A stretch of DNA of 64,000 nt from Streptomyces flavochromogenes (GCF_000717595.1 NZ_JNZO01000020.1:1-64000), one strand, 5' to 3'; counted from the stretch's first letter, positions 11,869-20,561 are shown. Notes: generated by a model from the sequence alone, not told the origin. Program-made: numbers and translations.

Positions 11869-13068
11869 TCAGGCATCGAAGGTGACCGGCAGGGCCTCCA
11901 GCCCGCGGACCGTGAGGCTCCGCTGCCATCGCAACTGCTCCGGCGGTACGGACAGGGCCAAGCCGGGCAACCGGCCCAGCAGTCCGTGGAACGCGATCCG
12001 GCCCTCCAGCCGGGCCAGAGGAGCACCGAGGCAGAAGTGCGCACCCCGCCCGAAGGCCACGTGCGCGGGGTCCGCGCGGCTGACGTCGAAGTCGTCCGGT
12101 GCCGGGAACTTCGCCCCGTCCCGGTTGGCCGACGCCAGGGACAGGAGCACCGGGTGGCCCTTCTCGATGCGCGTGCCCGCCACCTCGATGGGTTCGAGCG
12201 GGAACCGCCACGTCGCCGTCTCGAACGACCCGTCGTACCGCAGCATCTCCTCAAGCGCCGAGTCCACCAGTTCCGGTCGCTCGCGCAGCAGGGCGAGTTG
12301 GTCGGGGTGGCGCAGCAGGGCCAGGGTGCCGTTGCCGATCAGATTGACCGTCGTCTCGAAGCCGCCGACCAGCAACAGGGACATCATGGACAGCAACTCG
12401 GCCTCGTTCAGCCGGTCGTCGTCGTCCCGGGCCGCGATCAGCGCGTCGACCAGTCCGTCGGCCGGGTCCTGACGGCGCTTCTCGACCAGTCGGGTCAGAT
12501 ATTCGAGGAGGTCGCGCAGTCCGACCGGCCGGGCGTCACCGCGGTCGTCCTGGGCGGAGTCGGTGTTCGTCCATCGCCGGAAGTCCTTCGTCCACTGGCG
12601 GAACACGTCCTGGTCCGCCTTGGGCACTCCCAGCAGTTCACAGATCACCGTGATCGCCAGCGGGAACGCGAAGTCGCCGATCAGCTCGGCCTGTCCGCGG
12701 GGCACGATGGTGTCGAGGAGCCCGTCGGTGATGTGCTGCACCTGCGTGCGCAGGCCCTCGACGCGGCGGGCGGTGAAGGCGGTCGAGACCAGCCGGCGCA
12801 GCCGCGTGTGTTCGGGCGCGTCCGTGGTCAGCAGATGCGTCCCGAGCCCGGTGCGGTCCTCCAGCGGTCTCCCCTTGCCCGCCTCCTGCCAGTCGAGCGG
12901 TGCGTTGCGCGGGTCCTTGCTCATCCGGGGATCGGACAGCAGTTTCCGCACGTCCTCGTACCGGGTCACCAGCAGTCCGTAAAGGCCACGGCCCTCCAGG
13001 ACCTGCCGGACCGGTTCCTCCGCACGTGACCACGCGTACTCGGGATAGGGATCAGCGCCGAAATCCAT
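11869..13068 (-). CDS. Cytochrome P450 (tailoring hydroxylase)
   Basis: 399-residue bacterial P450 with all class features: I-helix LLVGGFETT with the acid-alcohol pair, ExxR in EEMLRY, and heme loop FGRGAHFCLGAPLAR with ligand Cys346. The ATG at 13068 (MDFGADPYPEY) is preceded by AGGAGG with 6-nt spacing; a longer frame from 13158 has a low-complexity extension and is rejected. It is probably the first gene of the operon with the two ketosynthase genes and uses host ferredoxin partners, as none is encoded nearby. The oxidised position cannot be inferred. Confidence 0.93.
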   Translation of the reverse strand: MDFGADPYPEYAWSRAEEPVRQVLEGRGLYGLLVTRYEDVRKLLSDPRMSKDPRNAPLDWQEAGKGRPLEDRTGLGTHLLTTDAPEHTRLRRLVSTAFTARRVEGLRTQVQHITDGLLDTIVPRGQAELIGDFAFPLAITVICELLGVPKADQDVFRQWTKDFRRWTNTDSAQDDRGDARPVGLRDLLEYLTRLVEKRRQDPADGLVDALIAARDDDDRLNEAELLSMMSLLLVGGFETTVNLIGNGTLALLRHPDQLALLRERPELVDSALEEMLRYDGSFETATWRFPLEPIEVAGTRIEKGHPVLLSLASANRDGAKFPAPDDFDVSRADPAHVAFGRGAHFCLGAPLARLEGRIAFHGLLGRLPGLALSVPPEQLRWQRSLTVRGLEALPVTFDA

Positions 13069-13252
13069 CCTCCGCCTCCTCTGCCTCGGTGTTGGGTTCC
13101 TGACCGGCCTCGCGTCCCACCCGGACCTGATCCCTGCCGGCCCGGCCTCCACCATCACGCGGGGAACGTCCGCGAACGGGGCGCGCCGAGCGCGCGTTCG
13201 CTTGAGGTCGGTGGTCGAGGGACCTCATGGCGCCGATGCTCGCGGCAGCGGT

Positions 13253-13285
13253 TCGAGGCGAGTTCGTGTGTGGTTCGACCCAGGG
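13253..13285 (-). promoter_or_regulatory. Triple 11-bp direct repeat upstream of the P450-KS operon
   Basis: Three 11-mers, TCGAGGCGAGT, TCGTGTGTGGT and TCGACCCAGGG, start at 13253, 13264 and 13275. The periodicity and core match the arrays at 7959 and 19740. It lies about 185 bp upstream of the P450 start and just downstream of the monooxygenase terminator, so it is placed to control the P450-KS-alpha-KS-beta transcript. The rest of the 13069-13391 gap holds no gene. Confidence 0.62.
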
Positions 13286-13334
13286 ACGGGCGTACGGAGG
13301 TGGTCGGGGGGCGCCTCCCGGCGCCGAGACGGCG

Positions 13335-13371
13335 ATGCGGTCGACACCGACCGTGCCGGTGTCGACCGCAT
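13335..13371 (-). terminator. Terminator of the flavin monooxygenase gene
   Basis: Perfect 15-bp stem (ATGCGGTCGACACCG and its complement) with a 7-nt loop, 20 bp past the stop codon of the flavin monooxygenase gene. It separates that gene from the P450-KS operon. Confidence 0.75.
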
Positions 13372-13391
13372 GCCAGGGGTACGGATCCGCG

Positions 13392-14846
13392 TCAGGCCTT
13401 CTGCCGGCACAGGATCCGGTCGAGGACGTCCCGCAGGTGCCGCGTGCTGGTCGCCTCGGCATGCCGTGTGGTGGCCGTACGCCAGCCGACGAACCCGTCC
13501 GGGCGGACGAGCACGGCGCCGTCCTCCTTGATGCGGGCGGCCTCGGCCCACCCTTCGACCGCGTGCGCCGTGATGCCCAGGTCCCGTGCCGCGTCCAGCC
13601 AGTGGTCGGCCGCGGTCCCGGTGATCAGCGTGAATCCGTCGACGAGGTCGACCGTGGACCGTCCGTCCGGAAGCCACCGGTGCGGCAGACGGCTGCCCGG
13701 GGCACCGTCCAGGACGAGGTTCTCCATGTCGGAGAGCGGCTCCGGGTCGACCACCGCGCCGGAGTCGTACCGGTAGCCGATCACGGGGATCATGATGCCC
13801 GCCATGCCCACGGCGGCCCGGTCGGCGGCGCGGCTCGCGTCGTTGTCCCAGTGCAGGTCACGGTTCTCGGCGCGGAGCACGGTCTGTCGCATGGTGAACA
13901 GCGCGACCGGCCGCCGCTCGGCCTCGTAGGTGTCGAGCAGCGCGTCACCGCCGGCGGCCAGTTTCCACGCCAGGTTGTGGCCGTCGGCGATGCCCACGTT
14001 GAGTCCGAGACCCCCGACCGGCGGCACCACGTGGGCCGCGTCGCCCACGAGGAAGACGTTGCCCTGCCGGAAGCGGTCGGCGACCCGCGCCGTCGACGAC
14101 CAGGGCAGCAGGCTGATGATCTCCGGCTCGATGTCGCTGACGCCGGTGGCGTCCCTGATCTGCTGCCGGATCCGCTCGACGGGGGTCTCCGGGTCACCGT
14201 TCGGGATGTGGAAGACCCAGCGGCCGCTCTCGTCGACCTTCAGCAGGATCCCGGACGCCCGCTCGTTGCGCAGGAACGTCATGGACGTCGGCGGGGTGGG
14301 CAGTTCCGCGCGGAACAGCACGTTGAGCATGTGCGAACTGCTCAGCGGTCCCGGGCCGGTCACGCCGATGCCGAGCAGGTCACGCATCCGGCTGCGGACT
14401 CCGTCGGCGGCGATCACGTAGTCCGCGGTGACGGTCCTGCCGTCCGCGGTGGTGACGCCGCCGTCCGTCACCGCGACCACCTCGCTGTCGAAGTCCACCT
14501 GGCCGCCGAGCTCCCGCAGCCGTGCCAGCGCTGCCCGGTCGACCCGGTCCTGCGGGCAGCTTCCCAGCTTCGCCGGGCCGATCTCCGGCGGCTCGAACTT
14601 GGCCGTGACGGTGGTCAGATCGGCCAGGCTCGTGCCCGTCATGAGGCCACGGACGAGATGGTCCGTCTCGATGTCGATGCCGGCCTCCCGGAGGATCTCC
14701 GCCGACCGGTCCGTGATGCCGAAGGCCCGCGGATGGTCGTTGACCTGTGCCCGGCGCTCCAGCACATGGACCGAGACACCCTGACGGGCGAGGAAGACGG
14801 CGGTGCACAACCCGACCGTGCCGCCTCCGACGATCACTACGCGCAT
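13392..14846 (-). CDS. Group A FAD-dependent aromatic monooxygenase
   Basis: 484-residue flavoprotein hydroxylase or Baeyer-Villiger-type oxygenase of the PgaE/MtmOIV kind. FAD motifs are VVIVGGGTVGL at the N-terminus, the DG motif AADGVRSRMR around 165-175, and the GD motif FLVGDAAHVVPPVGGLGLN around 270-290. A thioredoxin-like C-terminal domain follows, as in the aromatic polyketide oxygenases. The ATG at 14846 starts directly with the Rossmann strand. It acts on a cyclised aromatic intermediate, in the cytosol, using NAD(P)H (family knowledge). Its transcript appears to end at the hairpin at 13335-13371. Confidence 0.94.
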   Translation of the reverse strand: MRVVIVGGGTVGLCTAVFLARQGVSVHVLERRAQVNDHPRAFGITDRSAEILREAGIDIETDHLVRGLMTGTSLADLTTVTAKFEPPEIGPAKLGSCPQDRVDRAALARLRELGGQVDFDSEVVAVTDGGVTTADGRTVTADYVIAADGVRSRMRDLLGIGVTGPGPLSSSHMLNVLFRAELPTPPTSMTFLRNERASGILLKVDESGRWVFHIPNGDPETPVERIRQQIRDATGVSDIEPEIISLLPWSSTARVADRFRQGNVFLVGDAAHVVPPVGGLGLNVGIADGHNLAWKLAAGGDALLDTYEAERRPVALFTMRQTVLRAENRDLHWDNDASRAADRAAVGMAGIMIPVIGYRYDSGAVVDPEPLSDMENLVLDGAPGSRLPHRWLPDGRSTVDLVDGFTLITGTAADHWLDAARDLGITAHAVEGWAEAARIKEDGAVLVRPDGFVGWRTATTRHAEATSTRHLRDVLDRILCRQKA

Positions 14847-14963
14847 GCTTGTCCCTCCGAGATGAGAACGGTGTTTTCCTCACGGGTACGTCGCACCCGT
14901 GGCGGTACTGGAGACGCCCCGGCTCACCCGCCGCGGCCCCGGGTGGGAGACGCGCGTACGGAT

Positions 14964-15749
14964 CTAGAGTCCGGCGCGGGCGAAGCGACGCACCGAGAGC
15001 GGCACGAAGATCAGCAACAGCAGGCCGGCCCACAGCAGGCTCGCGGTCACCGGGTGGGTCAGCGGCCACGCGGCGTCCGGGCCGGGAGCACCGGGGTTGC
15101 CGAAGAGCTCGCGCGCGGCCGCCGCGGCGGAGCTGAGCGGGTTCCACTCGCACAGCGCCCGGAGGCCGACCGGCATCCGGTCGGTGGGCACGAGGGCGTT
15201 GGACACCATGGTGAGCGACAGCGTGAGCGGTGCAAGCCGGGCCGCGGTCCGTGCCGACCGCACCACAAGGCCCAGGTAGGTGCCGACCCATGCCAGCGCG
15301 TAGCGGAACAGCAGGAGCAGGCCGATGCCGGCCAGCGCCCGCGGAACACCGTCGTGCGGCCGCCAGCCGACGACGAGGCCGCACACCATCAGGACCGCGA
15401 GGCCGTAGGCCCCGAGGATCCCCTCGGCGCCGCTCTGGCCGAGCGGCACGGACACCCGGTGGGTCGGGAGCGAACGCAGACGCTCCATCACCCCGCGCGC
15501 CTGGTCCTTCGCCACCTCCACCATGGCGGTGGACAGGGCGGTCCCGGTCGTCATCACGAACAGGCCGGGCATCATGAACTCGCGGTAGTTCGAGGTGCCC
15601 GGCACCTCGATCGCGCCGCCGAACACGAAGCCGAAAAGCACCACGAACACGCTCGGCATCATGAGCATGGTGAGCAGGGTGCCGGGCTCGTGGCGCAGCC
15701 GGAACAGCCTTCGCTGGGTCAGCGTCCAGCCGTCGGCCAGGAGGTTCAC
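14964..15749 (-). CDS. ABC-2 type transporter permease (DrrB-like)
   Basis: 261-residue integral membrane subunit with about six hydrophobic segments, beginning with FRLRHEPGTLLTMLMMPSV and ending RRFARAGL, and the ABC-2 pattern MPGLFVMTTGTALSTAMVEVAKDQARGVMERLRS. It partners the ATPase encoded just upstream; the start and stop codons overlap as ATGA (15746-15749), showing translational coupling. By family it exports the aromatic product and so gives self-resistance. Confidence 0.92.
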   Translation of the reverse strand: MNLLADGWTLTQRRLFRLRHEPGTLLTMLMMPSVFVVLFGFVFGGAIEVPGTSNYREFMMPGLFVMTTGTALSTAMVEVAKDQARGVMERLRSLPTHRVSVPLGQSGAEGILGAYGLAVLMVCGLVVGWRPHDGVPRALAGIGLLLLFRYALAWVGTYLGLVVRSARTAARLAPLTLSLTMVSNALVPTDRMPVGLRALCEWNPLSSAAAAARELFGNPGAPGPDAAWPLTHPVTASLLWAGLLLLIFVPLSVRRFARAGL

Positions 15750-16717
15750 GACATCGCCTCGGGCGTCTCGACCGGGTGCGCCGGTGCGACGGTCTGCCCG
15801 GTCATCGTCAGGAAGACGTCGTCCAGGCAGGGCTCGCGGATCCCGATGTTCCTGATCACCGCGCCGGACGCGTCCAGTTCACTCACGATCAGCGGCAGGG
15901 CGGGCGCCTGATCCACCGCGGCCACGACGATGCGTGATCCGTCGGCCTCCGGGCACCGGCCGGTCAGCCGCTCCAGCCTCGCCATGGCACTCGGCACATG
16001 GTCCGCCGACTCGACCACGACGTCGATGTGACGGCCGATCTGGGCTTTGAGCTGGGCCGGACTGCCTTCGGCGATCAGCCGGCCGCGGTCGATCACGCCG
16101 ACCGCCGTGGCGAGCCGCTCCACCTCCTCCAGACACGGGGTGGTGAGGAGGACCGTGGTGCCGTCGGCCACCAGCCCGCGCACGCTCTCCCAGATCTCGG
16201 CGCGACTGGAGGCGTCGAGCCCGGTGGTCGGCTCGTCGAGGAAGAGCACAGCGGGAGCCCGTAACAGACTGGCGATCAGGTGGATCCGGCGGCGCATGCC
16301 ATCGGAGTACGTGCCGACCAGCCGATCACCGGAGTGGGCGAGACCGAACCGTTCCAGCAGCTCGTCGGCGCGCCGGCGGGCGCCGCGCGAGCCGAGGCGC
16401 GAGAGGCGGCCGAGGATCCGCAGGTTCTCCCGGCCGGTCAGTCCGTCGTCGAACGAGGCGTCCTGACCGGCCAGGCCGATCACCTTCCGCACATCGGCCG
16501 GATTCCGGGCCACGTCGAACCCGGCGACGACGGCCCGCCCGCTGCTGGGCCTGGTCAGGGTGGTCAGGATCCGCACGGTGGTGCTCTTCCCCGCGCCCTT
16601 CGGGCCGAGCAGGCCGTAGACGGTGTGCGACGGCACCACCAGGTCCAGGCCGTCCAGCGCGACGACGCCCCCGTACTGCTTCCTCACATCCTCGGTGTAC
16701 ATGATCGCGTCTTCCAT
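15746..16717 (-). CDS. ABC transporter ATPase (DrrA-like) with unusual motifs
   Basis: 323-residue ATPase of the drug-exporter family DrrA/CcmA, with the long C-terminal DUF4162-type extension. Walker A is GPKGAGKST (Lys40 where Asn is nearly universal; catalytic Lys44 intact) and Walker B is LFLDEPTTGLD. The signature is YSDGMRRR, where YSGGMRRR is expected, and the H-loop region reads LLTTPCLEEVE. The ATG at 16717 (MEDAIMYTEDV) has GAGGGG 7 nt upstream; longer upstream readings cross the divergent promoter. It powers the DrrB-like permease. The signature change may lower ATPase activity but the gene is otherwise intact. Confidence 0.92.
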   Translation of the reverse strand: MEDAIMYTEDVRKQYGGVVALDGLDLVVPSHTVYGLLGPKGAGKSTTVRILTTLTRPSSGRAVVAGFDVARNPADVRKVIGLAGQDASFDDGLTGRENLRILGRLSRLGSRGARRRADELLERFGLAHSGDRLVGTYSDGMRRRIHLIASLLRAPAVLFLDEPTTGLDASSRAEIWESVRGLVADGTTVLLTTPCLEEVERLATAVGVIDRGRLIAEGSPAQLKAQIGRHIDVVVESADHVPSAMARLERLTGRCPEADGSRIVVAAVDQAPALPLIVSELDASGAVIRNIGIREPCLDDVFLTMTGQTVAPAHPVETPEAMS

Positions 16718-16743
16718 GCATGAACCCCTCACCGAGTACGGTG

Positions 16744-16760
16744 TACGCGATTTTAGCGTA
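16744..16760. promoter_or_regulatory. Inverted repeat in the tetR/drrA-like divergent promoter
   Basis: TACGC, 7-nt spacer, GCGTA within the 87-bp gap between the ABC ATPase and TetR starts. The related GTTGCGTACG appears again (complement) at about 16775-16785. Position and symmetry suit a TetR operator that controls both genes (inference). Confidence 0.5.
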
Positions 16761-16804
16761 GCCAACTGAGTGCGCCGTACGCAACTCTGTGGCGGACGCG
16801 TAGG

Positions 16805-17626
16805 ATGACTGTCGTGTCGGACTCGAAACCAATCATCTGGATGCGACCGGAGAAGCCGGCGCGAGGCCCCGCGCCGGCGCACAGTCGTGGGCAGATCGCC
16901 GCGGTGGCGATCGACATCGCGGACTCCGAGGGCATCGAAGCCGCGTCGGTGCGCGCCATCGCCAAGCGACTCGGCACCGGTGCGATGACCCTCTACCGCT
17001 ACCTGCCGGCCAAGGAAGACCTGTACACGGTGATGATCGACGAGGCGACCGGCTTCGAGCCGCAGGAGCCGACCGGCGATCTCCGGGCGGATCTGACGAC
17101 CTTGGCCCTCCGCCGCCGGCAGATCTTCCTGCGGCACCCCTGGCTCGCCCCGCTCCTCGCCACCCGCCCGATCATGGGCCCCAACTTCATGCGCGGCATG
17201 GAACGCGATCTCGCCGTCCTCGCCGGCTGCGGTCTGGGCATGGACGACACGGTCCACGTGCTCAACCTGATCCACTCCTGGGTCGGCGGCGCCGTGCAGG
17301 CCGAGTTGACCGAGCGGGCGACCGCGCAGCAGTCCGGCCTAGATCGCCATGCCTGGCGGCTGCGGATGGAGCCGTACCTCAAGTCCCTGCTGGAGACCGG
17401 TGAGTTCCCGCACCTGAGCCAGATGGTCCAGGCCTCCGAGATCGGGGAGGCGGACGAGCGGTTCACGAACGGCCTGGAGATCATCCTGGACGGAATCGAA
17501 GCCCGCTTCCCGACGGCCGCAGGGACGGACGGATCGCGCCGGCCGGTCGGCGACACCGGCGGTGGCGCGCCGTCGGCGCGGGGCGCGAACGGTCAGCCGA
17601 CCGCACGCAGTTCGACGACGGAGTAG
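16805..17626 (+). CDS. TetR-family transcriptional repressor
   Basis: 273-residue regulator. The N-terminal helix-turn-helix (about 28-75: GQIAAVAIDIADSEG, then SVRAIAKRLGTGAMTLYRYL) is typical of TetR, followed by a C-terminal ligand-binding domain of the TetR_C type with LFLRHPWLAPLL-like sequence. The last 35 residues are low complexity. The start at 16805 has a weak RBS; a GTG at 16814 is an alternative. It is divergent from the DrrAB-like exporter, the common layout in which the repressor senses the exported drug. It overlaps the convergent O-methyltransferase gene by 34 bp. Confidence 0.9.
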   Translation: MTVVSDSKPIIWMRPEKPARGPAPAHSRGQIAAVAIDIADSEGIEAASVRAIAKRLGTGAMTLYRYLPAKEDLYTVMIDEATGFEPQEPTGDLRADLTTLALRRRQIFLRHPWLAPLLATRPIMGPNFMRGMERDLAVLAGCGLGMDDTVHVLNLIHSWVGGAVQAELTERATAQQSGLDRHAWRLRMEPYLKSLLETGEFPHLSQMVQASEIGEADERFTNGLEIILDGIEARFPTAAGTDGSRRPVGDTGGGAPSARGANGQPTARSSTTE

Positions 17627-18597
17627 CGGTCGGCCGGCGTGACCGAGGTGGTGTGCAGGCCGACGGTTCCCGCCAGTTCGGCCAGTTGCTCCAGGGTGTG
17701 CTGCCGGCCGCCGAAGTAGCCGAGCATGCGCAGGTCGCCCTCCGTCTGCACGGTCCGGTCCCCGAAGTAGTCCACGACGAGCACGCGCCCCGTCGTCTGC
17801 GCCGCGTCGGCGCAGCGGCGCAGGATACGGGCGGCCGCCGCGTCGTCCCAGTTGTGCAGGATGCTCGACAGCAGATATCCGTCCGCACCCGCGGGAAGAG
17901 CGTCGAAGAAACTGCCGGCCGCGACGTCGGCCCGGTGGTCGAGACCGGCCGCGGCGATGGCCTTCTCGGCGCGGCGCACCGGGCCGGGCAGGTCGACGAC
18001 CGTCCCCCTCAGATCGGGGTAGGACTGCAGGATGGCGATCAGCATGGTGCCGTCGCCACCGCCGACATCGACCACATGACGGAGCGATCCCCACGGATAC
18101 GCCCCGACCACGGCCGGCGAGTGCGCCGTCAGCCTGGCGCCCATCAAGGTGTCGAAGGACTCGGCGCGCCCATCGTCGGACGACAGGTCGTCCCAGAACG
18201 TCACACCGTACTGCTGCGGGAACGCGGCCTCACCCGTACGCACCGTGTGCAACAGGTGGACGAGGCTCAACTCGGCGTGCCCCAGGGCTCCTTCGATGTC
18301 GAGTATGGCCCGCATGTCCTCGGGCGCGCCCTCGCACAGGTGGCGGCCCATGGCCGTCACGCCGTAGGCGCCGGGCCCGGTGCCCGACAGCACGCCCGCG
18401 GTCACCAGGTGGTCCAGCAGCCGCCCCAGCGCGTCCCGGTCGGCGCCGACGGCCTCGGCCAGCGCCCCGGTCGTCCGGGCGCCCGCGGCGATGTGGTCGG
18501 CCAGCCGCAACGTCGCCGCCACCCGGACGGCCATCGGGGTCAGCAGATCGGCGGCTGCCCACACTCCCCCGCCTCGGGGGTTCGTCTCCTTGGCCAT
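17593..18597 (-). CDS. SAM-dependent O-methyltransferase (DnrK/TcmO-like)
   Basis: 334-residue two-domain methyltransferase: an N-terminal winged-helix dimerisation domain (about 10-100, AAADLLTPMAVRVAATLRLADHI) and a C-terminal SAM domain with VVDVGGGDGTMLIAIL, VVDLPGPV, GSFFDALPAGADGY and the ILHNWDD motif of this family. ATG 18597 follows AGGAGAGATTC. Members methylate hydroxyls on aromatic polyketides (carminomycin, tetracenomycin). A few relatives such as RdmB act as hydroxylases, so activity is inferred. Confidence 0.92.
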   Translation of the reverse strand: MAKETNPRGGGVWAAADLLTPMAVRVAATLRLADHIAAGARTTGALAEAVGADRDALGRLLDHLVTAGVLSGTGPGAYGVTAMGRHLCEGAPEDMRAILDIEGALGHAELSLVHLLHTVRTGEAAFPQQYGVTFWDDLSSDDGRAESFDTLMGARLTAHSPAVVGAYPWGSLRHVVDVGGGDGTMLIAILQSYPDLRGTVVDLPGPVRRAEKAIAAAGLDHRADVAAGSFFDALPAGADGYLLSSILHNWDDAAAARILRRCADAAQTTGRVLVVDYFGDRTVQTEGDLRMLGYFGGRQHTLEQLAELAGTVGLHTTSVTPADRYSVVELRAVG

Positions 18598-18733
18598 GAA
18601 TCTCTCCTGACTCGGCGGTTCTCTGTTCATGGGACCCGGCCGGGACGGTGCCGGTGCGGCAGCTCACGTCCGGCCGGGCGGTTCCTCGCCCCTCGCGCTG
18701 CGGCGAGGTCTCCGGGAGGCCGGTGCGGCCGGC

Positions 18734-19675
18734 TCAGAAGCCGGCGCGCTCCTCCGCGTACGCCTTGGCGAGGCGGAGGTTGCTCATGCTGTTGCCGCTC
18801 AGCAGCCGTCGCAGGTACCGGCGCCCCTCGGCGACCGTCGTCGCACCGCCCAGCTGGGACAGCGCAGAGCGCTTGAGCGTGCTGGTGTGCCGGGCCTCGG
18901 CGATGACGCCTTCCGGCGTCTCGGTGAACCGCCAGTGGCCGGTGTGCGCGTCCAGCATCGTGGGCAGCGAGATCTGCTTGTACACGATCAGGTGGTTCGG
19001 GAGACAGATCCGCACCGAGCGGACGGTGTGCGTGCTGCCGTCCGGGCCCTTGGTGTCCATGTCGAAGAACTGGACGTTCGGCACGTCCTCGGTCATGGTG
19101 AGCCCCACCACGTGCGGGATGCGCTCGGGCCACAGGTCCGCCCGGTAGAGGTAGTCGTAGGCGTCCTCGACGGAGCCGGCGATGAACAGCGGGTCGGTGA
19201 AGGAGACGACGAGTTCGTCCAGATCGGCCCGGCGCTCGGCCGTGTCGCGGAGCGTGGCGAGGCAGTCCTCGCTCTCCTGCGCGATCCTGTCCAGCACCGG
19301 GCCGAGATCGGCGTCGGCCGGCGCGGCGACCTGGTGGCTCAGCTCGACCCGGGTCCGGTCCGGCGTCAGTTCGCTGAAGACCCACTCGCCGCGGAGGTCG
19401 GTGACGGGCTGTTCGGGTTCCTCGTGCGCGAAGGTGATGCGGCGCCCCGGCCGGTCCGTGCGGCGCACGGTCTGCCAGGTGCGGACGGCCGCGTCACCGG
19501 CCAGAGCCCAGTACCTGACCGACTCTCCCTTCTCGTTGGAGTGGATCGTCTCCGCGTGCACCGCGGACCGGTGGAACTGCGGCCACCGCGCGATGTCCGC
19601 GATCAGGTCGAACACCGTCTCCACGTCGGCCTCGATGGTGATGGCGTGGTCAACTCGCCGCTGCGTACTCGACAC
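18734..19675 (-). CDS. Didomain aromatase/cyclase (SRPBCC)
   Basis: 313-residue protein with two StAR-like/SRPBCC domains (about 8-145 and 155-300), the architecture of ActVII-type aromatase/cyclases that close and dehydrate the first ring. Landmarks are ADVETVFDLIADIARWPQFHR in the first half and GSVEDAYDYLYRADLWPERIPHV in the second. GTG 19675 is chosen because GAGG lies about 9 nt upstream and the fold begins at once; the ATG-initiated 402-residue frame covers the intergenic region. Didomain members usually serve chains reduced at C-9, which fits the ketoreductase-like gene at 23050. It is divergent from the tandem cyclase gene. Confidence 0.93.
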   Translation of the reverse strand: MSSTQRRVDHAITIEADVETVFDLIADIARWPQFHRSAVHAETIHSNEKGESVRYWALAGDAAVRTWQTVRRTDRPGRRITFAHEEPEQPVTDLRGEWVFSELTPDRTRVELSHQVAAPADADLGPVLDRIAQESEDCLATLRDTAERRADLDELVVSFTDPLFIAGSVEDAYDYLYRADLWPERIPHVVGLTMTEDVPNVQFFDMDTKGPDGSTHTVRSVRICLPNHLIVYKQISLPTMLDAHTGHWRFTETPEGVIAEARHTSTLKRSALSQLGGATTVAEGRRYLRRLLSGNSMSNLRLAKAYAEERAGF

Positions 19676-19739
19676 AACAAGACACCTCACAAGCGTCGTC
19701 ACATCCGGATCCGTCGCGACCGACGATGTCCGCCCTCGA

Positions 19740-19772
19740 TCGACCTCGCTTCGAGGACCCTTCGAGTTCGCC
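19740..19772. promoter_or_regulatory. Triple 11-bp direct repeat between aromatase and cyclase genes
   Basis: Three 11-mers, TCGACCTCGCT, TCGAGGACCCT and TCGAGTTCGCC, start at 19740, 19751 and 19762. The spacing and TCGA core are the same as at 7959 and 13253. It lies in the 208-bp divergent region, able to serve the aromatase gene on one side and the cyclase-P450 operon on the other. Confidence 0.7.
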
Positions 19773-19883
19773 GTCCGCGTCCGGCCCCGGCCGTTGACCG
19801 GGCGTCGATCCGGCGTCGAAGGCGCGAGCGCAAGCTGGGCGCACCCCCGAAACGCACCCGGCCTATTCGTCAGGAGACGCTCC

Positions 19884-20561
19884 ATGCCGAGCATCGTCAC
19901 TGTCGGCACATTCGACAGCGGTGACGTCGCCGACGTCACCAAGATCCTTCAGGAGTTCGATGGCGAGGTCGCGTCCGAACTCCCCCAGCTGCGCCGCCGC
20001 CAGGTGTTCAGCTACAGCGACCTTTACGTGCACATGCAGGACTGGGACGTCGCCGACCCCGACGAGGCACACCGGATCCTCACCACCGACCCCCGGTGCA
20101 CGCGGCTGAACGAACGTCTGTCGACCTATTTCGGCGATCACGCCGCCACGGAGGACTGGGACGGCCCGGTCGACCGGCCGACGGCCGAGCGTTTCTACCT
20201 GTGGCCGGCCGAGCGACTGGACGACCTGGAGCAGACGTACAGCGCGGTGATCGTCAACACCCAGCGGCAGGAACACATCCCCGAGGCGTCACGGCTGTTC
20301 GCGGAGTCGGACGCGACCGACATCCCTCAGAAGATGGGCACGCTGCGCCGCCAGATCTATCTGTGGCGCGGCATCTACCTGCACATCCAGGACTTCGCCG
20401 TAGCCGACAGCATGGAGGCGATCAGCGAGGTGTGGACGGAAGGCGATCCCCGCTTCCTCCAGCTCGTCGACGACCTCACGGAGATCATTCCGCCGTACGA
20501 CCCGCAGGGCAATTCACTGGCCACCCGTTTCTACCACTGGGCTGCAGAGGTGTCAGCATGA
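19884..20561 (+). CDS. Tandem TcmI-family polyketide cyclase
   Basis: 225-residue fusion of two TcmI-like ferredoxin-fold cyclase units, each about 110 residues: the first half has RRQVFSYSDLYVHMQDWDVAD, the second RRQIYLWRGIYLHIQDFAVAD. TcmI itself is a single-domain protein that closes the last ring of tetracenomycin, so the duplication is notable. ATG 19884 follows AGGAGACGCTCC. The stop overlaps the start of the next P450 gene (ATGA). It acts on a polycyclic intermediate after the aromatase (inference from family). Confidence 0.92.
   Translation: MPSIVTVGTFDSGDVADVTKILQEFDGEVASELPQLRRRQVFSYSDLYVHMQDWDVADPDEAHRILTTDPRCTRLNERLSTYFGDHAATEDWDGPVDRPTAERFYLWPAERLDDLEQTYSAVIVNTQRQEHIPEASRLFAESDATDIPQKMGTLRRQIYLWRGIYLHIQDFAVADSMEAISEVWTEGDPRFLQLVDDLTEIIPPYDPQGNSLATRFYHWAAEVSA

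Noticed and set aside
13227..15911. Plus-strand ORF of 894 codons
   Set aside because: Antisense to the flavin monooxygenase and ABC permease genes; no recognisable protein features.
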